Positions 7,898 through 17,300 of a stretch of 64,000 nt of DNA are shown here, piece by piece. The stretch is taken from positions 62,001 to 126,000 of the IMG/VR virus record IMGVR_UViG_3300006916_000041. One strand, written 5' to 3'. The notes under the pieces were generated by a model. The model had not been told where the DNA came from. It did not search any database and worked only from the letters and a program-made list of their open reading frames with translations. The number at the start of each line of letters is the position of its first letter. Position 1 is the stretch's first letter. The DNA comes from a virus. A program made the translations under genes and the position numbers.

Positions 7898-8545
7898 ATG
7901 AAGATTAACGAATTTATTGAAACAAAGACTCCGGTGCAACAGGCTATCGAAGAACATGTAGCCAGAGGTGTACCGTTTAGAGAATGTATTTTCCGTCCAG
8001 GAAGTACTGCATTCAGAGAATTTTATCGCACAGTTAGAGACATGCACAGTCAAGGTTTGCTGGAGTTGGATTGGGAAGACGAAGAACTTCTCGAAACAGA
8101 TATTGGCGAATTGGTGCGTTTGAATGACGAAGTTGTTCCACTAGATGTTCCGTTTATGGAAGATATGAGTGACGAAGAAGTTGACGAATTTCACAAAGAA
8201 CTAGATAAACTCGTACACAAGCATTTAGGTCATAGTAGTGATGAAGAAGACCAGATGGATGAAGCAGAATACAATGGCAAAAAAGTAAAACTCAATTCAC
8301 CTAAAAGAGGCGGCAGCAAAAAGTTTTATGTATATGTAAAAAATCCAAAAACAGGCAGAGTAAAAAAGATCAGTTGGGGAGACACAACTGGACTAAGTGT
8401 AAAGGCCAAAGACCCAGGTAGAGTCAAAAGTTTTGTAGCAAGACACAAATGTAAACAGGCAAATGATAAAACAACTGCAAGATACTGGAGTTGCAGAACT
8501 CCACGTTACAAAAGTTTAGGCGTTAAAGGAGGCCAGTGGTGGTAA
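7898..8545 (+). CDS. Leader-bearing internal-protein candidate with DUF5872-like C-terminus
   Basis: 215 residues. N-terminus MKINEFIETKTP belongs to the short leader class shared by the following genes. The middle (60-125) is acidic, ending in HSSDEEDQMDEAEY. The C-terminal ~85 residues are basic and conserved-looking (KKFYVYVKNPKTGRVKKISWG, then ARHKCKQANDKTTARYWSCR), a domain I recall from many phage proteins (DUF5872-like). First gene of a tight late operon. Possibly a capsid-internal, DNA-associated protein (inference). Confidence 0.7.
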   Translation: MKINEFIETKTPVQQAIEEHVARGVPFRECIFRPGSTAFREFYRTVRDMHSQGLLELDWEDEELLETDIGELVRLNDEVVPLDVPFMEDMSDEEVDEFHKELDKLVHKHLGHSSDEEDQMDEAEYNGKKVKLNSPKRGGSKKFYVYVKNPKTGRVKKISWGDTTGLSVKAKDPGRVKSFVARHKCKQANDKTTARYWSCRTPRYKSLGVKGGQWW

Positions 8546-8811
8546 CTCCTTATACAGAAATTGTACAGGGTAGGAAAAGAACCAGAACTTTTGAAAGTTC
8601 TGTAGACGGAGAAGAATTAGTTTGGCACAGAGATAGGCAAACAAGAACAGTTAAAGTATTGGAGGGCACAGGTTGGAGATTTCAAATGGACAACCAATTG
8701 CCACAAAAATTACAACAAGGTGATGTCCTCCACATACCCAAAGAAACATATCATAGAATAATGGCTGGAGACAGCAACTTGGTAGTGGAAATAGAAGAAC
8801 ATGAAGATTAA
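8536..8811 (+). CDS. Small cupin-like protein (GTG start)
   Basis: 91 residues, GTG start inside the upstream gene with AAAGGAGG in front. The sequence has a minimal cupin pattern: GTGWRFQMDNQLPQKLQQGDVLHIPKETYHRI, given here as positions ~50-75, with Gly-Asp and Ile-Pro...His signatures of the second cupin motif. Only one of the usual metal-binding histidines is obvious, so enzymatic activity is doubtful. It sits in the late leader-protein operon. Confidence 0.5.
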   Translation: MVVTPYTEIVQGRKRTRTFESSVDGEELVWHRDRQTRTVKVLEGTGWRFQMDNQLPQKLQQGDVLHIPKETYHRIMAGDSNLVVEIEEHED

Positions 8812-9391
8812 TCAAGTAGACGAAAAGTGGAGCGAGAAATACAAGCGTAGTATTGACTGTGACAACCCACGAGGTTTCAGTCAAAAGGCCCATTGTGCTG
8901 GACATAAAAAAGCTAATGAAGAACTTACTGACTTCAACAAAGATGAGCCAATGAAAAGCACAGTTGCAGTGCCAGGCTATGGCACTATGAATATCGATAG
9001 TTTGATGAAGAATGTGATTGATCAAACTACTAACATGCTCAAACAAATGCAACAAAGCACACAAGGCTTTAGAAATGCAGATTATGAACTAAATCGCAAT
9101 CGAGTATTACCAACTAAAATTGCTGCACTTATACAAGCATTGGATGACCTACAAGCAATACGTGCCAAAGGCGGAGCTCGCAGTCGTAACATACAACAAG
9201 AAGCTGAACAAGAACCATTGCCAGTTGATGTTAACAAAATATTTGACAACATACAAGAATTTGAAAGCAGACAATACATCACTCCTCAAGATGCAGACAA
9301 AATGCGTCGTGGTGTTCAAAGTTTGACCAGTGGTAGACAAACCATAAACAGCGAAGCTATACTGCAACTATTGACAATGGTAACAAGATGA
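8801..9391 (+). CDS. Leader-type protein with Cys/His basic N-terminal motif
   Basis: 196 residues starting MKINQVDEKW. The segment SIDCDNPRGFSQKAHCAGH (residues ~17-35) is a small Cys/His element that I recall from many phage proteins; it may bind metal or DNA. Residues 60-196 are helical, Gln/Asn-rich, with ILQLLTMVTR at the end. Overlaps both neighbours by 4-11 bases within the operon. Function unknown; the leader is compatible with prohead packaging. Confidence 0.6.
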   Translation: MKINQVDEKWSEKYKRSIDCDNPRGFSQKAHCAGHKKANEELTDFNKDEPMKSTVAVPGYGTMNIDSLMKNVIDQTTNMLKQMQQSTQGFRNADYELNRNRVLPTKIAALIQALDDLQAIRAKGGARSRNIQQEAEQEPLPVDVNKIFDNIQEFESRQYITPQDADKMRRGVQSLTSGRQTINSEAILQLLTMVTR

Positions 9392-10860
9392 AAATCAATG
9401 AACTAACAGAAGCAGGTGTAGGCAAAATTACCAAACAGAATACCACTGTGGATGTCAAGCCAGGCGAAACTGAACGTCAAGCTGCTAAACTATTCCCTAT
9501 GAACAAAGGTGGAAAACCACAGCCGTTGCATGCAAAAGCTGCAAAAAACAGTACACCAAACAAATTGTTTAACTTGGGTTTAGCAGAAAATATCAGTGTC
9601 ACTGGCACAGAACGCAGACGCTTAGAAAGAAAAAAGGGCTTGGAAATAGGATCTCCTGAATGGTTTAAGCATTGGTTTAGTTTGCCTTATCTGAATGAAG
9701 GGTCTGAAATATTTTTAGAAGGTTATAAGTTACGATTAGAACGTGGCAAAGAGATGGATGTACTGCACATTGTAGATACAAAGTCAGGAAATCGCACAGA
9801 AGTTAGAGGCAAACCTGACTATGAACGTGCATATGATCCTCTAGATCCACTGCATCAGCTGTTGGACAAAATAGGTAAAGCAAGTAATATCAGTGATCTA
9901 ATTAACGGTGAACCAGTAGGCATTAATCCAAAACACCCAGACGGTGCAAGTGCCAAAGCAGCCGCTGATCGAGCATTTAACGAAGACATAGATGATAGAA
10001 AACAACGTATGTTTTTGGATGCCATGCTGGCAGCTATGCACAAACTAGTACAGAGCAAAGGTGACAAACAAAGTTTAGGCAGTTATGCATTTAGTATTGC
10101 CAAAAGTTTTGGATACGATCCTAGAGCGTTAATGAATTTGTACAAAGACCGTTACAATGTATCTGAGGATGTAACTGCAGGAGAATTAAATGCACTAGAA
10201 CGTGTGGTTGATCGTGCATTTGCACAAGTGGGAATCGATGTAGAGTTTACCAAACATTTTTTAGACAGAGCCAATGACAAGCGCAACGGTGAACCTATTA
10301 CAGTAAAAGAACTAGCACAACTGTTCAGCAAAGAAATACGCACTTGGGGCAAGCCAATTGCGCAAATGGGTCCAGACACCGAAGCCGTAATGAAAGATTT
10401 AGAAACAGACATTAATATTCCGTTTGTGTTGCGTTGGAATGGCAAAGAACTAGAAATGATTGCCAAAACTGTGATGCGTAAAAAGAACTTTCGCACCACT
10501 AACAAAGAGTTTCCTGTTGAAAACACACCAGGTACTTTGCTACACAAAATAAACTGGGGCGGTCAAAACAAACCACAGCAACCAAAACAAAATACTCAAC
10601 AACAACCCAAATCAAAGCCTAGGAACAGATACGACAAATTGGTTAACTGGTATAAAGAGTTGTTTAATGAAATAAGGTTAGAAGAAAACTTTGCTGATGG
10701 TAAAGTAAAAGGTAAAAGCAGACCAGGGCGTGTAAAACGTTCAGGTGCTAGTTGTGATGGTAGTGTTAGTGAACTAAGACGCAAAGCAAAAAATAGCAGT
10801 GGTGAGAAACAAAAAATGTATCACTGGTGTGCTAATATGAAATCGGGTAAAAAGAAATGA
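9388..10860 (+). CDS. Large leader-bearing late protein, internal-protein candidate
   Basis: 490 residues. Starts MKINELTEAGVG, giving a clean LTE|A site of the T4 prohead-protease type, with further LxE sites (LAE near 71, LNE near 102). The central part (190-380) is helical and charged, including FTKHFLDRANDKRNG and LRWNGKELEMIAKTVMRKK, a region familiar from marine T4-like phage hypotheticals. A Gln/Pro/Lys linker (~390-410) leads to a basic C-terminus with two Cys (SGASCDGSVSELRRKA, MYHWCANMKSGKKK). Overlaps the next gene by 4 bases. Possibly packaged with DNA. Confidence 0.65.
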   Translation: MKINELTEAGVGKITKQNTTVDVKPGETERQAAKLFPMNKGGKPQPLHAKAAKNSTPNKLFNLGLAENISVTGTERRRLERKKGLEIGSPEWFKHWFSLPYLNEGSEIFLEGYKLRLERGKEMDVLHIVDTKSGNRTEVRGKPDYERAYDPLDPLHQLLDKIGKASNISDLINGEPVGINPKHPDGASAKAAADRAFNEDIDDRKQRMFLDAMLAAMHKLVQSKGDKQSLGSYAFSIAKSFGYDPRALMNLYKDRYNVSEDVTAGELNALERVVDRAFAQVGIDVEFTKHFLDRANDKRNGEPITVKELAQLFSKEIRTWGKPIAQMGPDTEAVMKDLETDINIPFVLRWNGKELEMIAKTVMRKKNFRTTNKEFPVENTPGTLLHKINWGGQNKPQQPKQNTQQQPKSKPRNRYDKLVNWYKELFNEIRLEENFADGKVKGKSRPGRVKRSGASCDGSVSELRRKAKNSSGEKQKMYHWCANMKSGKKK

Positions 10861-11438
10861 GACTACAAGAACTGTTTAACATTAATTTAACTGAACAAAC
10901 TGGCTCATTTATTGCATACCACGGCTCTGGTGCCAACTTTGATAACTTTTTAAGAACCAAAGCGCATTCCGGCGAAGGCGGAGCAGCGTTTGGATCTGGT
11001 ATATATATTTCAAAAAATCCTGAAGTAGGTAAATTCTATCAAAAGTTAAGCAACAGCGATACTGCAACACTGTATAAAATAAAAGTTAATATTGACACAA
11101 ATAAGATTTTAAGATGGGACCGTCCGTTTTCACAACAACCAAAGTTTATTCAAGATGTTTTAAGTACGATTGACTATGATGGTTCTAAAGGAACAGAAGC
11201 AAGATATTATTATCATTATCTGAGAGCATCTTATGGATCAGGTGGAATATCCGGACCAATGGAAAGCGAACAAGCCACAAAATATTTAGAAGACCAAGGT
11301 ATCCAAGCAATATATTTCGTAGGTGATAGAAAGTATAAAGGACCTGGGCGTGATCAATCTCAAAACTTTGTTGTTTTTGATCCAAGTTTAATTACTATAC
11401 TTAACAAGTATGATACCAATGGTAATGAAATAAAATAA
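10857..11438 (+). CDS. ADP-ribosyltransferase-like protein with capsid-leader
   Basis: 193 residues. After the leader MRLQELFNINLTEQ (LTE|Q site at 11-13) comes an ART-fold pattern: IAYHGSG (20-25, catalytic His region), NFDNF, a Gly-rich segment, then FGSGIYIS (45-52, the second-strand Tyr) and NPEVGKFYQKL. The C-terminus has GIQAIYFVG and QNFVVFDPSLI, as in phage and polyvalent-protein ART domains (H-Y-E class). In T4 the ART Alt is packaged and injected to modify host RNA polymerase; the combination of leader and ART suggests the same logic here (inference). The third catalytic residue is not identified. Confidence 0.7.
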   Translation: MRLQELFNINLTEQTGSFIAYHGSGANFDNFLRTKAHSGEGGAAFGSGIYISKNPEVGKFYQKLSNSDTATLYKIKVNIDTNKILRWDRPFSQQPKFIQDVLSTIDYDGSKGTEARYYYHYLRASYGSGGISGPMESEQATKYLEDQGIQAIYFVGDRKYKGPGRDQSQNFVVFDPSLITILNKYDTNGNEIK

Positions 11439-11467
11439 TTGACACTTGTTATTAAATAATATATACT
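11439..11467 (+). promoter_or_regulatory. Host sigma-70-type promoter
   Basis: TTGACA (11439-11444), 17-bp spacer, TATACT (11462-11467), just upstream of the glycosyltransferase-like gene; gives it independent, probably early, expression within a late region. Confidence 0.8.
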
Positions 11468-11489
11468 TCATAAAAACACATAGGTTAAA

Positions 11490-12371
11490 ATGAAAATAGC
11501 AGTACTATTAACTGGGCAACCAAGAAATCTTGAACAAGGTGCCCATTGGTTTAAAAATCATGTATTTCCCAAAGACTGCGGATTGGACGTAGATTACTTC
11601 TGTTATTTTTGGGATGACGGTGATCCAAATTTACAATCACGTATTGAAAACACATACAATCCTGTCAGATATCACACACAAAGTTTTGAAAAAACAATTG
11701 ATAACTTTATTGATCGAGTACAAGATCAAAATTCAAAGTTAGATAATTGGGATTTTGTTCCTGAGGAACGTCAGCAATCAAATCTATTCAGATTAGAGAA
11801 AAAATATATTAGTAAATATTCAAAAAATATATGGGGTCAATTTCTTTGTTCACAAAAAATAACTAACATGGTTGGTAATTTAGATCATTACGATATTGTT
11901 ATCAGAACCAGAAGCGATGTTGCATTTAAAAACATGGAAATTAATTATTGGAAAAAAGCATTTGAAAACATATATCGAAATCCAATATTCAATGACAAAG
12001 TATTTACTCCTTGGTTATATATAGAAAGCGGTATTCCTCTGTTTGCAGATTTTGCATTCATAAGCAAGCCAGATGTTTGGTACAAATTTAATTCAAATAT
12101 AGACGAATATTGTCTAAATCTTGCTACAATTCATAAACAATTATGGTACGAACTAGAAGTAAGTGAATTTTATCATCATCCTCATTGGATATGGAACAAA
12201 ATGGCTATGTACAGCAAAACAAATATGCTCAGTTTTAGTGTTACTTGGCCTATGCCTTGGGATTGTAAATTGATTAGATATCCTGAAAAGTTAGAAGATT
12301 TGTCTTGGGAACACATAGCACAACAACATGAAAAGTATGAAATAGAAAATCCTTATAAACCTAGTAATTAA
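11490..12371 (+). CDS. Glycosyltransferase-like protein
   Basis: 293 residues. N-terminus MKIAVLLTGQPRNLEQG and the middle DIVIRTRSDVAFKN recall GT-A-type glycosyltransferases of capsule and LPS loci, where R-x-R-S-D holds the metal-binding acidic motif. Aromatic-rich C-terminal half (WPMPWDCKLI, then DLSWEHIAQQ). The next gene, on the opposite strand, starts with nearly the same residues (MKIAVMLTG) and has a similar DYYCHFW segment, so the two are diverged paralogues meeting tail to tail. May glycosylate virion or host surface (inference). Confidence 0.6.
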   Translation: MKIAVLLTGQPRNLEQGAHWFKNHVFPKDCGLDVDYFCYFWDDGDPNLQSRIENTYNPVRYHTQSFEKTIDNFIDRVQDQNSKLDNWDFVPEERQQSNLFRLEKKYISKYSKNIWGQFLCSQKITNMVGNLDHYDIVIRTRSDVAFKNMEINYWKKAFENIYRNPIFNDKVFTPWLYIESGIPLFADFAFISKPDVWYKFNSNIDEYCLNLATIHKQLWYELEVSEFYHHPHWIWNKMAMYSKTNMLSFSVTWPMPWDCKLIRYPEKLEDLSWEHIAQQHEKYEIENPYKPSN

Positions 12372-13438
12372 TAAAAATTAAATTTTCCAACAGTATAATA
12401 TTGACTACGTTTATTGAAATTTTCTAAACTATCTTTCATACTACTGTGTTTTTTAGTTTGAAAATTTCTAGCGTACAAGTGATCAAAATGATCTTGAGGT
12501 CTAATATTAAAATTATTAGGAATAGTTTCAGGAAAACGTATAATATTACTTTGAATTCTGTCAGTTAAATGAATTGGTGTGTTGATATTTTTTATACTTT
12601 TAAAGAAATGTGTGTGTTGCCCACCTGGCGGTGTTTTCATATCAGTGATATAATCATGAAAAAATGTTTTGTTTAGTTTTTCTACAGTGGAAAGTGAACA
12701 TATCCACCATCCATCATGTAAACTCACAAGTGCATCAGGATTAGCAGTGTTTATATCATATGGCAAGTCTTGCTGCCATTCTAAACCTTCCCATGCTAGT
12801 TCTGTATAAAATGCTTGTTGATTTGCACATTGTTTAATTGCATTCATAATCTTATCGTTGTGCGTTACTAAGTCTGCTATTACATCGTATCTCCATTTGA
12901 TACAAGCTGCATAATTCATATTGGCATGATGGACCATTTCACAACTTTGAGCCGTAGAATATGCTTGAGAAGCTGTGTGTACATATCTACACCACCACAC
13001 ATGATAGTGCCACCATTTGTCAAATCCATCTTGTGGATTATCGCAATTGTTCAAAAACCAATCAGCATGTAATTCTTTATTAGCAATATTATGTTTAACT
13101 AATTCTGCACTACTTTTTGTCCAATCATCGTGTGCTATATGATCATAATAGTCTACAAAATTCCAATACAAATTTTTAAAAGGATTGATTCTATGATACT
13201 TGGGTTTGAATATGCTGAGAGCATAATCAATACTACCAGCATTTTCCCACGGAACACATATACGTGTTTTATGATAATCTATAGTATAGGGATAAAGATC
13301 CTCAGGTGACCAAAAATGACAGTAGTAATCTATTTGCAGATTGTTTCTTTCTGCAAACATGTCAAACATTTGTTTTATATACGGAAGTGTCTCTGTTTTA
13401 TCAATGACGAGACCCGTCAGCATTACAGCTATTTTCAT
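12368..13438 (-). CDS. Glycosyltransferase-like protein, paralogue of neighbour
   Basis: 356 residues using ATG 13438 (GAGG ribosome-binding site), not the longer open frame to 13573. Shares MKIAVMLTG and DYYCHFWS with MKIAVLLTG and DYFCYFWD of the convergent gene. Contains CIKWRYDVIADLV, the equivalent of the R-x-R-S-D acidic region, and many aromatic residues. Stops overlap by four bases. It lies on the minus strand within an otherwise plus-strand late operon, which marks the pair as an inserted module. Confidence 0.6.
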   Translation of the reverse strand: MKIAVMLTGLVIDKTETLPYIKQMFDMFAERNNLQIDYYCHFWSPEDLYPYTIDYHKTRICVPWENAGSIDYALSIFKPKYHRINPFKNLYWNFVDYYDHIAHDDWTKSSAELVKHNIANKELHADWFLNNCDNPQDGFDKWWHYHVWWCRYVHTASQAYSTAQSCEMVHHANMNYAACIKWRYDVIADLVTHNDKIMNAIKQCANQQAFYTELAWEGLEWQQDLPYDINTANPDALVSLHDGWWICSLSTVEKLNKTFFHDYITDMKTPPGGQHTHFFKSIKNINTPIHLTDRIQSNIIRFPETIPNNFNIRPQDHFDHLYARNFQTKKHSSMKDSLENFNKRSQYYTVGKFNFY

Positions 13439-13479
13439 TGTAACCTCATTAGCAAAAATACTTATCACTTTTAAAATTA

Positions 13480-13487
13480 CATAAATA
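13480..13487 (+). promoter_or_regulatory. Late promoter box CATAAATA giving a leaderless start
   Basis: CATAAATA ends five bases before ATG 13493. In T4 the box covers about -13 to -6, so transcription would start at the A of the ATG. No Shine-Dalgarno sequence lies between. Confidence 0.55.
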
Positions 13488-13492
13488 AGTAT

Positions 13493-13681
13493 ATGAAGGT
13501 ACATGAGATCATAAGAGAAACAACCACTGCAGGGTCTATTGCAACAGTTGCACAGCCCTTGGGTAAAATGCAAAGACGTAAAAAAGATTCAATCTTTGCT
13601 GGTAAAAAAACAAAAGCTGATGCTGACGAGCAACAGTTAAATGATCAAGTGACCAATACAATGATCCGGAGAAACCCATGA
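13493..13681 (+). CDS. Small leader-type basic protein (62 aa)
   Basis: Begins MKVHEIIRETTTAG (IRE|T site), then a basic stretch (GKMQRRKKDSIFAGKK). Same leader style as the operon genes around it, so a small internal protein candidate. The promoter geometry predicts a leaderless mRNA. Overlaps the next gene by four bases. Confidence 0.6.
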   Translation: MKVHEIIRETTTAGSIATVAQPLGKMQRRKKDSIFAGKKTKADADEQQLNDQVTNTMIRRNP

Positions 13682-14358
13682 GATTGGAAAAAATAAGCAC
13701 AGTAAAAGAAGTTGCCAAACCACGTGTGGTAAAAGAAGGCAGAGAGTACAAAGTGTTAGATGTCAATGGAGTAGAACGCAAAGTGTTTGAAGACATTGAC
13801 CTGGCAAAACTTTGGAAGAAAAAACACATGCCTGAACTACAAGAAGGCACAGAACCAGTTGTATACACCAGCGAACTAATGGAAGGTGTACTAGATGCAA
13901 CTGACGAAGATGGATGGATGGCCAAAAGTCAACTGTATAGACTCAGCAAGTATGCAATTGAACTACACGGTATGATTGGTGATACAGACAACTTAGAACC
14001 TTGGGTACAAGCTAAAATTACAAAAGCCAGTGACTACTTGGGCGCAGTAAAGCATTATATGGAATATCTAGCAGTCAACGACTATCCAGAAGTTACTGTA
14101 GTAGACGACATGCCCGAAAGTGCAATGGAAAGACTTGAAGAAGCCCAAGAAGAAGGCATGATAATATATGTTGGAGATCAAAAGTTTGAATATTACGACT
14201 ATACACTAGAAGATGCAATGCGTATAGTTGACGAGTATGCTGACGAAATGGACGGCGAACCATATGAAGTATACAATGCAGACGGTAAATTAGTTTCAAG
14301 TGGTACGATGAGAAGTGGTGCATTCCACGAACCTGGAATTGAAGAAGAGGAAATCTAA
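13678..14358 (+). CDS. Leader-type acidic late protein
   Basis: 226 residues starting MRLEKISTVKEVAK. Core motif DEDGWMAKSQLYRLSKYA followed by LEPWVQAKITKASDYLGAV (about residues 80-125) is familiar from marine T4-like phage proteins. The C-terminal third is acidic and ends EEEEI; residues 165-215 (KFEYYDYTLEDAMRIVDEY, then PYEVYNADGKLVSSG) look like a small alpha/beta module. Abuts the giant gene downstream. Role unknown; maybe a prohead core or internal protein. Confidence 0.65.
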   Translation: MRLEKISTVKEVAKPRVVKEGREYKVLDVNGVERKVFEDIDLAKLWKKKHMPELQEGTEPVVYTSELMEGVLDATDEDGWMAKSQLYRLSKYAIELHGMIGDTDNLEPWVQAKITKASDYLGAVKHYMEYLAVNDYPEVTVVDDMPESAMERLEEAQEEGMIIYVGDQKFEYYDYTLEDAMRIVDEYADEMDGEPYEVYNADGKLVSSGTMRSGAFHEPGIEEEEI

Positions 14359-17300
14359 ATGCGTTTAGAGGATTTATTTGAAGCAAACCCTGCACTAAAA
14401 GTGTCGGGTTCAGTTGTGGGAGGTAAAAGTCCTGTTGTTTTGGGTACTGAATTCTTTGATATGGCAAAGAAACAAGGTGCTACTCCAAAACAAGCCAGCA
14501 ATGTAATCGAGTTGTTTCAAAAAAATAATCCTCAATTCCGCGGTCCAAAAATGACGCAGTTCATGCAACAGTTCTTTACGAACAATCCAGATGTATTCAA
14601 AACTGCTAACGATAATGTAAAATTAGCCACTGGCAGTGGCGGCGCAGGCAAAGTCAAAGGCAAAATTAAACCTTCAGGCTGGTCAAAACTGTTAGGTTTA
14701 GCTGGTAGAGTTGTTGGCGGAGCTGCGATGATGATTTTTGGCAACCCAACGACTGCGGCAGACGCCACACTTTCCGACGAAGATCGTCAAGCAATGGAAA
14801 TTGCTGATAAAATGATGCAGTCACTTGCAGCAAGTGATCCTCAAGCACTCATAGATATGATAGATGATGAATATAAAAATGCGGATAAAGATGATGTACA
14901 ATTTGTAGATCCAAGAACACATCCTTACTATACAGATGCACAAAAGCGTGTTGCTGACACTCAAAAAATGCTAGACCTAGAACCAATAGGCGGCGGTATA
15001 CCTCAACCATCAGCACAAACAGATGCGCCAACACTTGCACAACCAGAAATTAAACCAGAAGAATTACCCAAATCAGAACCTATAACAACGCCCAAGTTTC
15101 CAGGTATTCCTGTGCTTCCTGATCTACCTGGACCTGAGTCACCTCTGGAGATTCCAGAACCTGCTCCGAGTGTAGCACCAACTGCACCAAAGCAGCCTGA
15201 GCCAACTCAAGATCCACAAGATGCACCCGATGCTCCTACGAGAGATACACCTGTTGAAATACCAACAACTACTCCAACAAAACCAGAAGTTGATCCAGGT
15301 AAAGAACAAGAACCAACTGTTGATCCAGATGCTCCTTTACCCAAAGGACCAGTAGTAAATCCAGACGCTCCTGGTCAACCCAAAGGACCAGTAACTGATC
15401 CAGAGAAACTTCCAGATGCACCAAAAGTATTAGATAAACCTGTAACAACCCGAGCTCCAAGTACACTTACTGTACCGGGTCCTGCTCCTCGTGTGAAGAC
15501 AGATATCGGAACTACTCAACCACCCAGAGGCGGCAAAGGCAAAGAGAAAACACGCAAGAGAATACGTTTTGGTTTACCTGATTTAACGAAAAAACAAAGA
15601 GATTACACACTGAGTCCATTCACTCCTTTACCAATGCCAGATCCTATGAAACTTGCAAGATACAAAAGTTTCGGTGAGAGTGTTGAAGAGCGTGAAATGA
15701 CCAAAGCTGAAAAAGCCAAAGAAACACGTTTAAAGAAAAAATATGATGACAGCGGTATGAAAGCTGCAATGAAAAAACAATATGGTAAAGACTGGGAAAC
15801 AGTTTACTATGCTACAATTAGGAAACAAGCCATGGAAGAAGGATATCAAATCTTACCACCAATCGACAGAGATCGTTATGATGAAATACAGGGCATGGAA
15901 GGCCCAATGATAACTCGCAGTGGAAAAGTAGTGTACTATGATCCACAAGAAGGAGCATACTACGACAGAGACACAGACATGTATCTCACATATGATGAAT
16001 GGAAAGAACTAGACAAAGCACCACACACAGCAGAAGCAGTAAAACCAAAGGATGATCCTTATTCAGAACCAGGTAGACCTGGAGGTAAAAATCAAGACAA
16101 AGGCAAAAAATCTCCTAGCCTTCCAACAGCTATCCGTAGCTATCTCAAAGGCGGTGAACGCAGTTTGGGAATGCCTGATCCAATGAATATTCATGCAAGA
16201 TTAAACGCAAGTGTTGAACAACGTGCTAATGCACTGTTTGACAGAGCACTAGCAGAGTTTGAATTCAATCCTCGTGCTGGACACATGGATCAACCAAGTC
16301 ATCCACAAAACAAAGGTTTAACAGATCCAAGAAAATCAAGTCCTCGTCCAAGACTACGTCCTGAACCTGAAATTGATCTTTCACCTGATGCAGAAGCACC
16401 TGATCAGGTACACGTTAAAAAGTCAAGTGCGCCAGCCAGCAGCCCACGTCCGAGACTGCGTCCAAAGGATGTAGAGATGAAAGCTGCAATCGATGCTGCG
16501 GTACGTCAGGCAATGGGGGAAGAAAGCGTAAACGAATGGGGCGGTGATGATCAATACCAAGCAGTTGAAGGATTCATTGAAAACGCTCTTAGTATTTTTG
16601 ATGAAATGCTAGACAACGGAGTAGATGAACTTCGTGCTAGAGCAGAAGCACACGACTATCTCAAAGGAGAACTAGGCGACTTAGGTGTTACTCACGGTGA
16701 TATGGAAAGTAAACAGTATCACAGCGAATTGGAAAAAGAAATAGTACAAATCATGAATCGTCGTGACAAAGGAATGCGTGAAGGACACAGTCCACACAAA
16801 AAAGGTACAGCAAAATATAAAGCACACATGGCAGCAATGCATGCTGGTATGAACGAAGGCAAGTACGGCAAGAAGAAAAAGAAGAAAAAATATAACGAAG
16901 CTGACGATGAGTCATCATATGGTTGGGACGATGCTGCTATTGCGGCAGGCGCTTTAGGTTCTGCATATGCTACAGGTAAAATAGCAAACAGAACTCCAAA
17001 GCCACTTACACCTATGCAACAGTTGAAAAAAGACCAAAAGGCTGCAAGACAAGCACAAAAGCAACTGGATAGACAAAATCGAAAACTAGCCAAGAGCAAC
17101 ATGAGCGTAGCACAAAGCAATGACAAGATCGTTCGATTGAAACAAAAGTATCCTAATTTAGGAAACCAAAACATCAAAGCTGTGCCAAACAAAGCAACAA
17201 AATTAGGAAAAGCAGCCAAATTTGGAAAAGCTGCACTTGGAAAACTAGCATGGCCAGTAGCACTTGGTATGACAGCATACGATGCAGCTCGTGGTTATCG

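Noticed and set aside
12368-13573. Longer N-terminus for the minus-strand glycosyltransferase-like gene
   Set aside because: The extra 45 residues lie over the next plus-strand gene and its promoter; ATG 13438 has a GAGG site and matches the paralogue's start.
15240-15460. DNA repeat array in the Pro-rich region
   Set aside because: Repetition is at the protein level (PDAP, KGPV units) with varied codons, so it is low-complexity coding sequence rather than a DNA repeat element.
16719-17219. Long open frame on the minus strand (166 codons)
   Set aside because: It lies opposite the 1110-residue late protein, is unnaturally Cys/Phe/Leu-rich and has no ribosome-binding site; the plus-strand protein has clear phage motifs.
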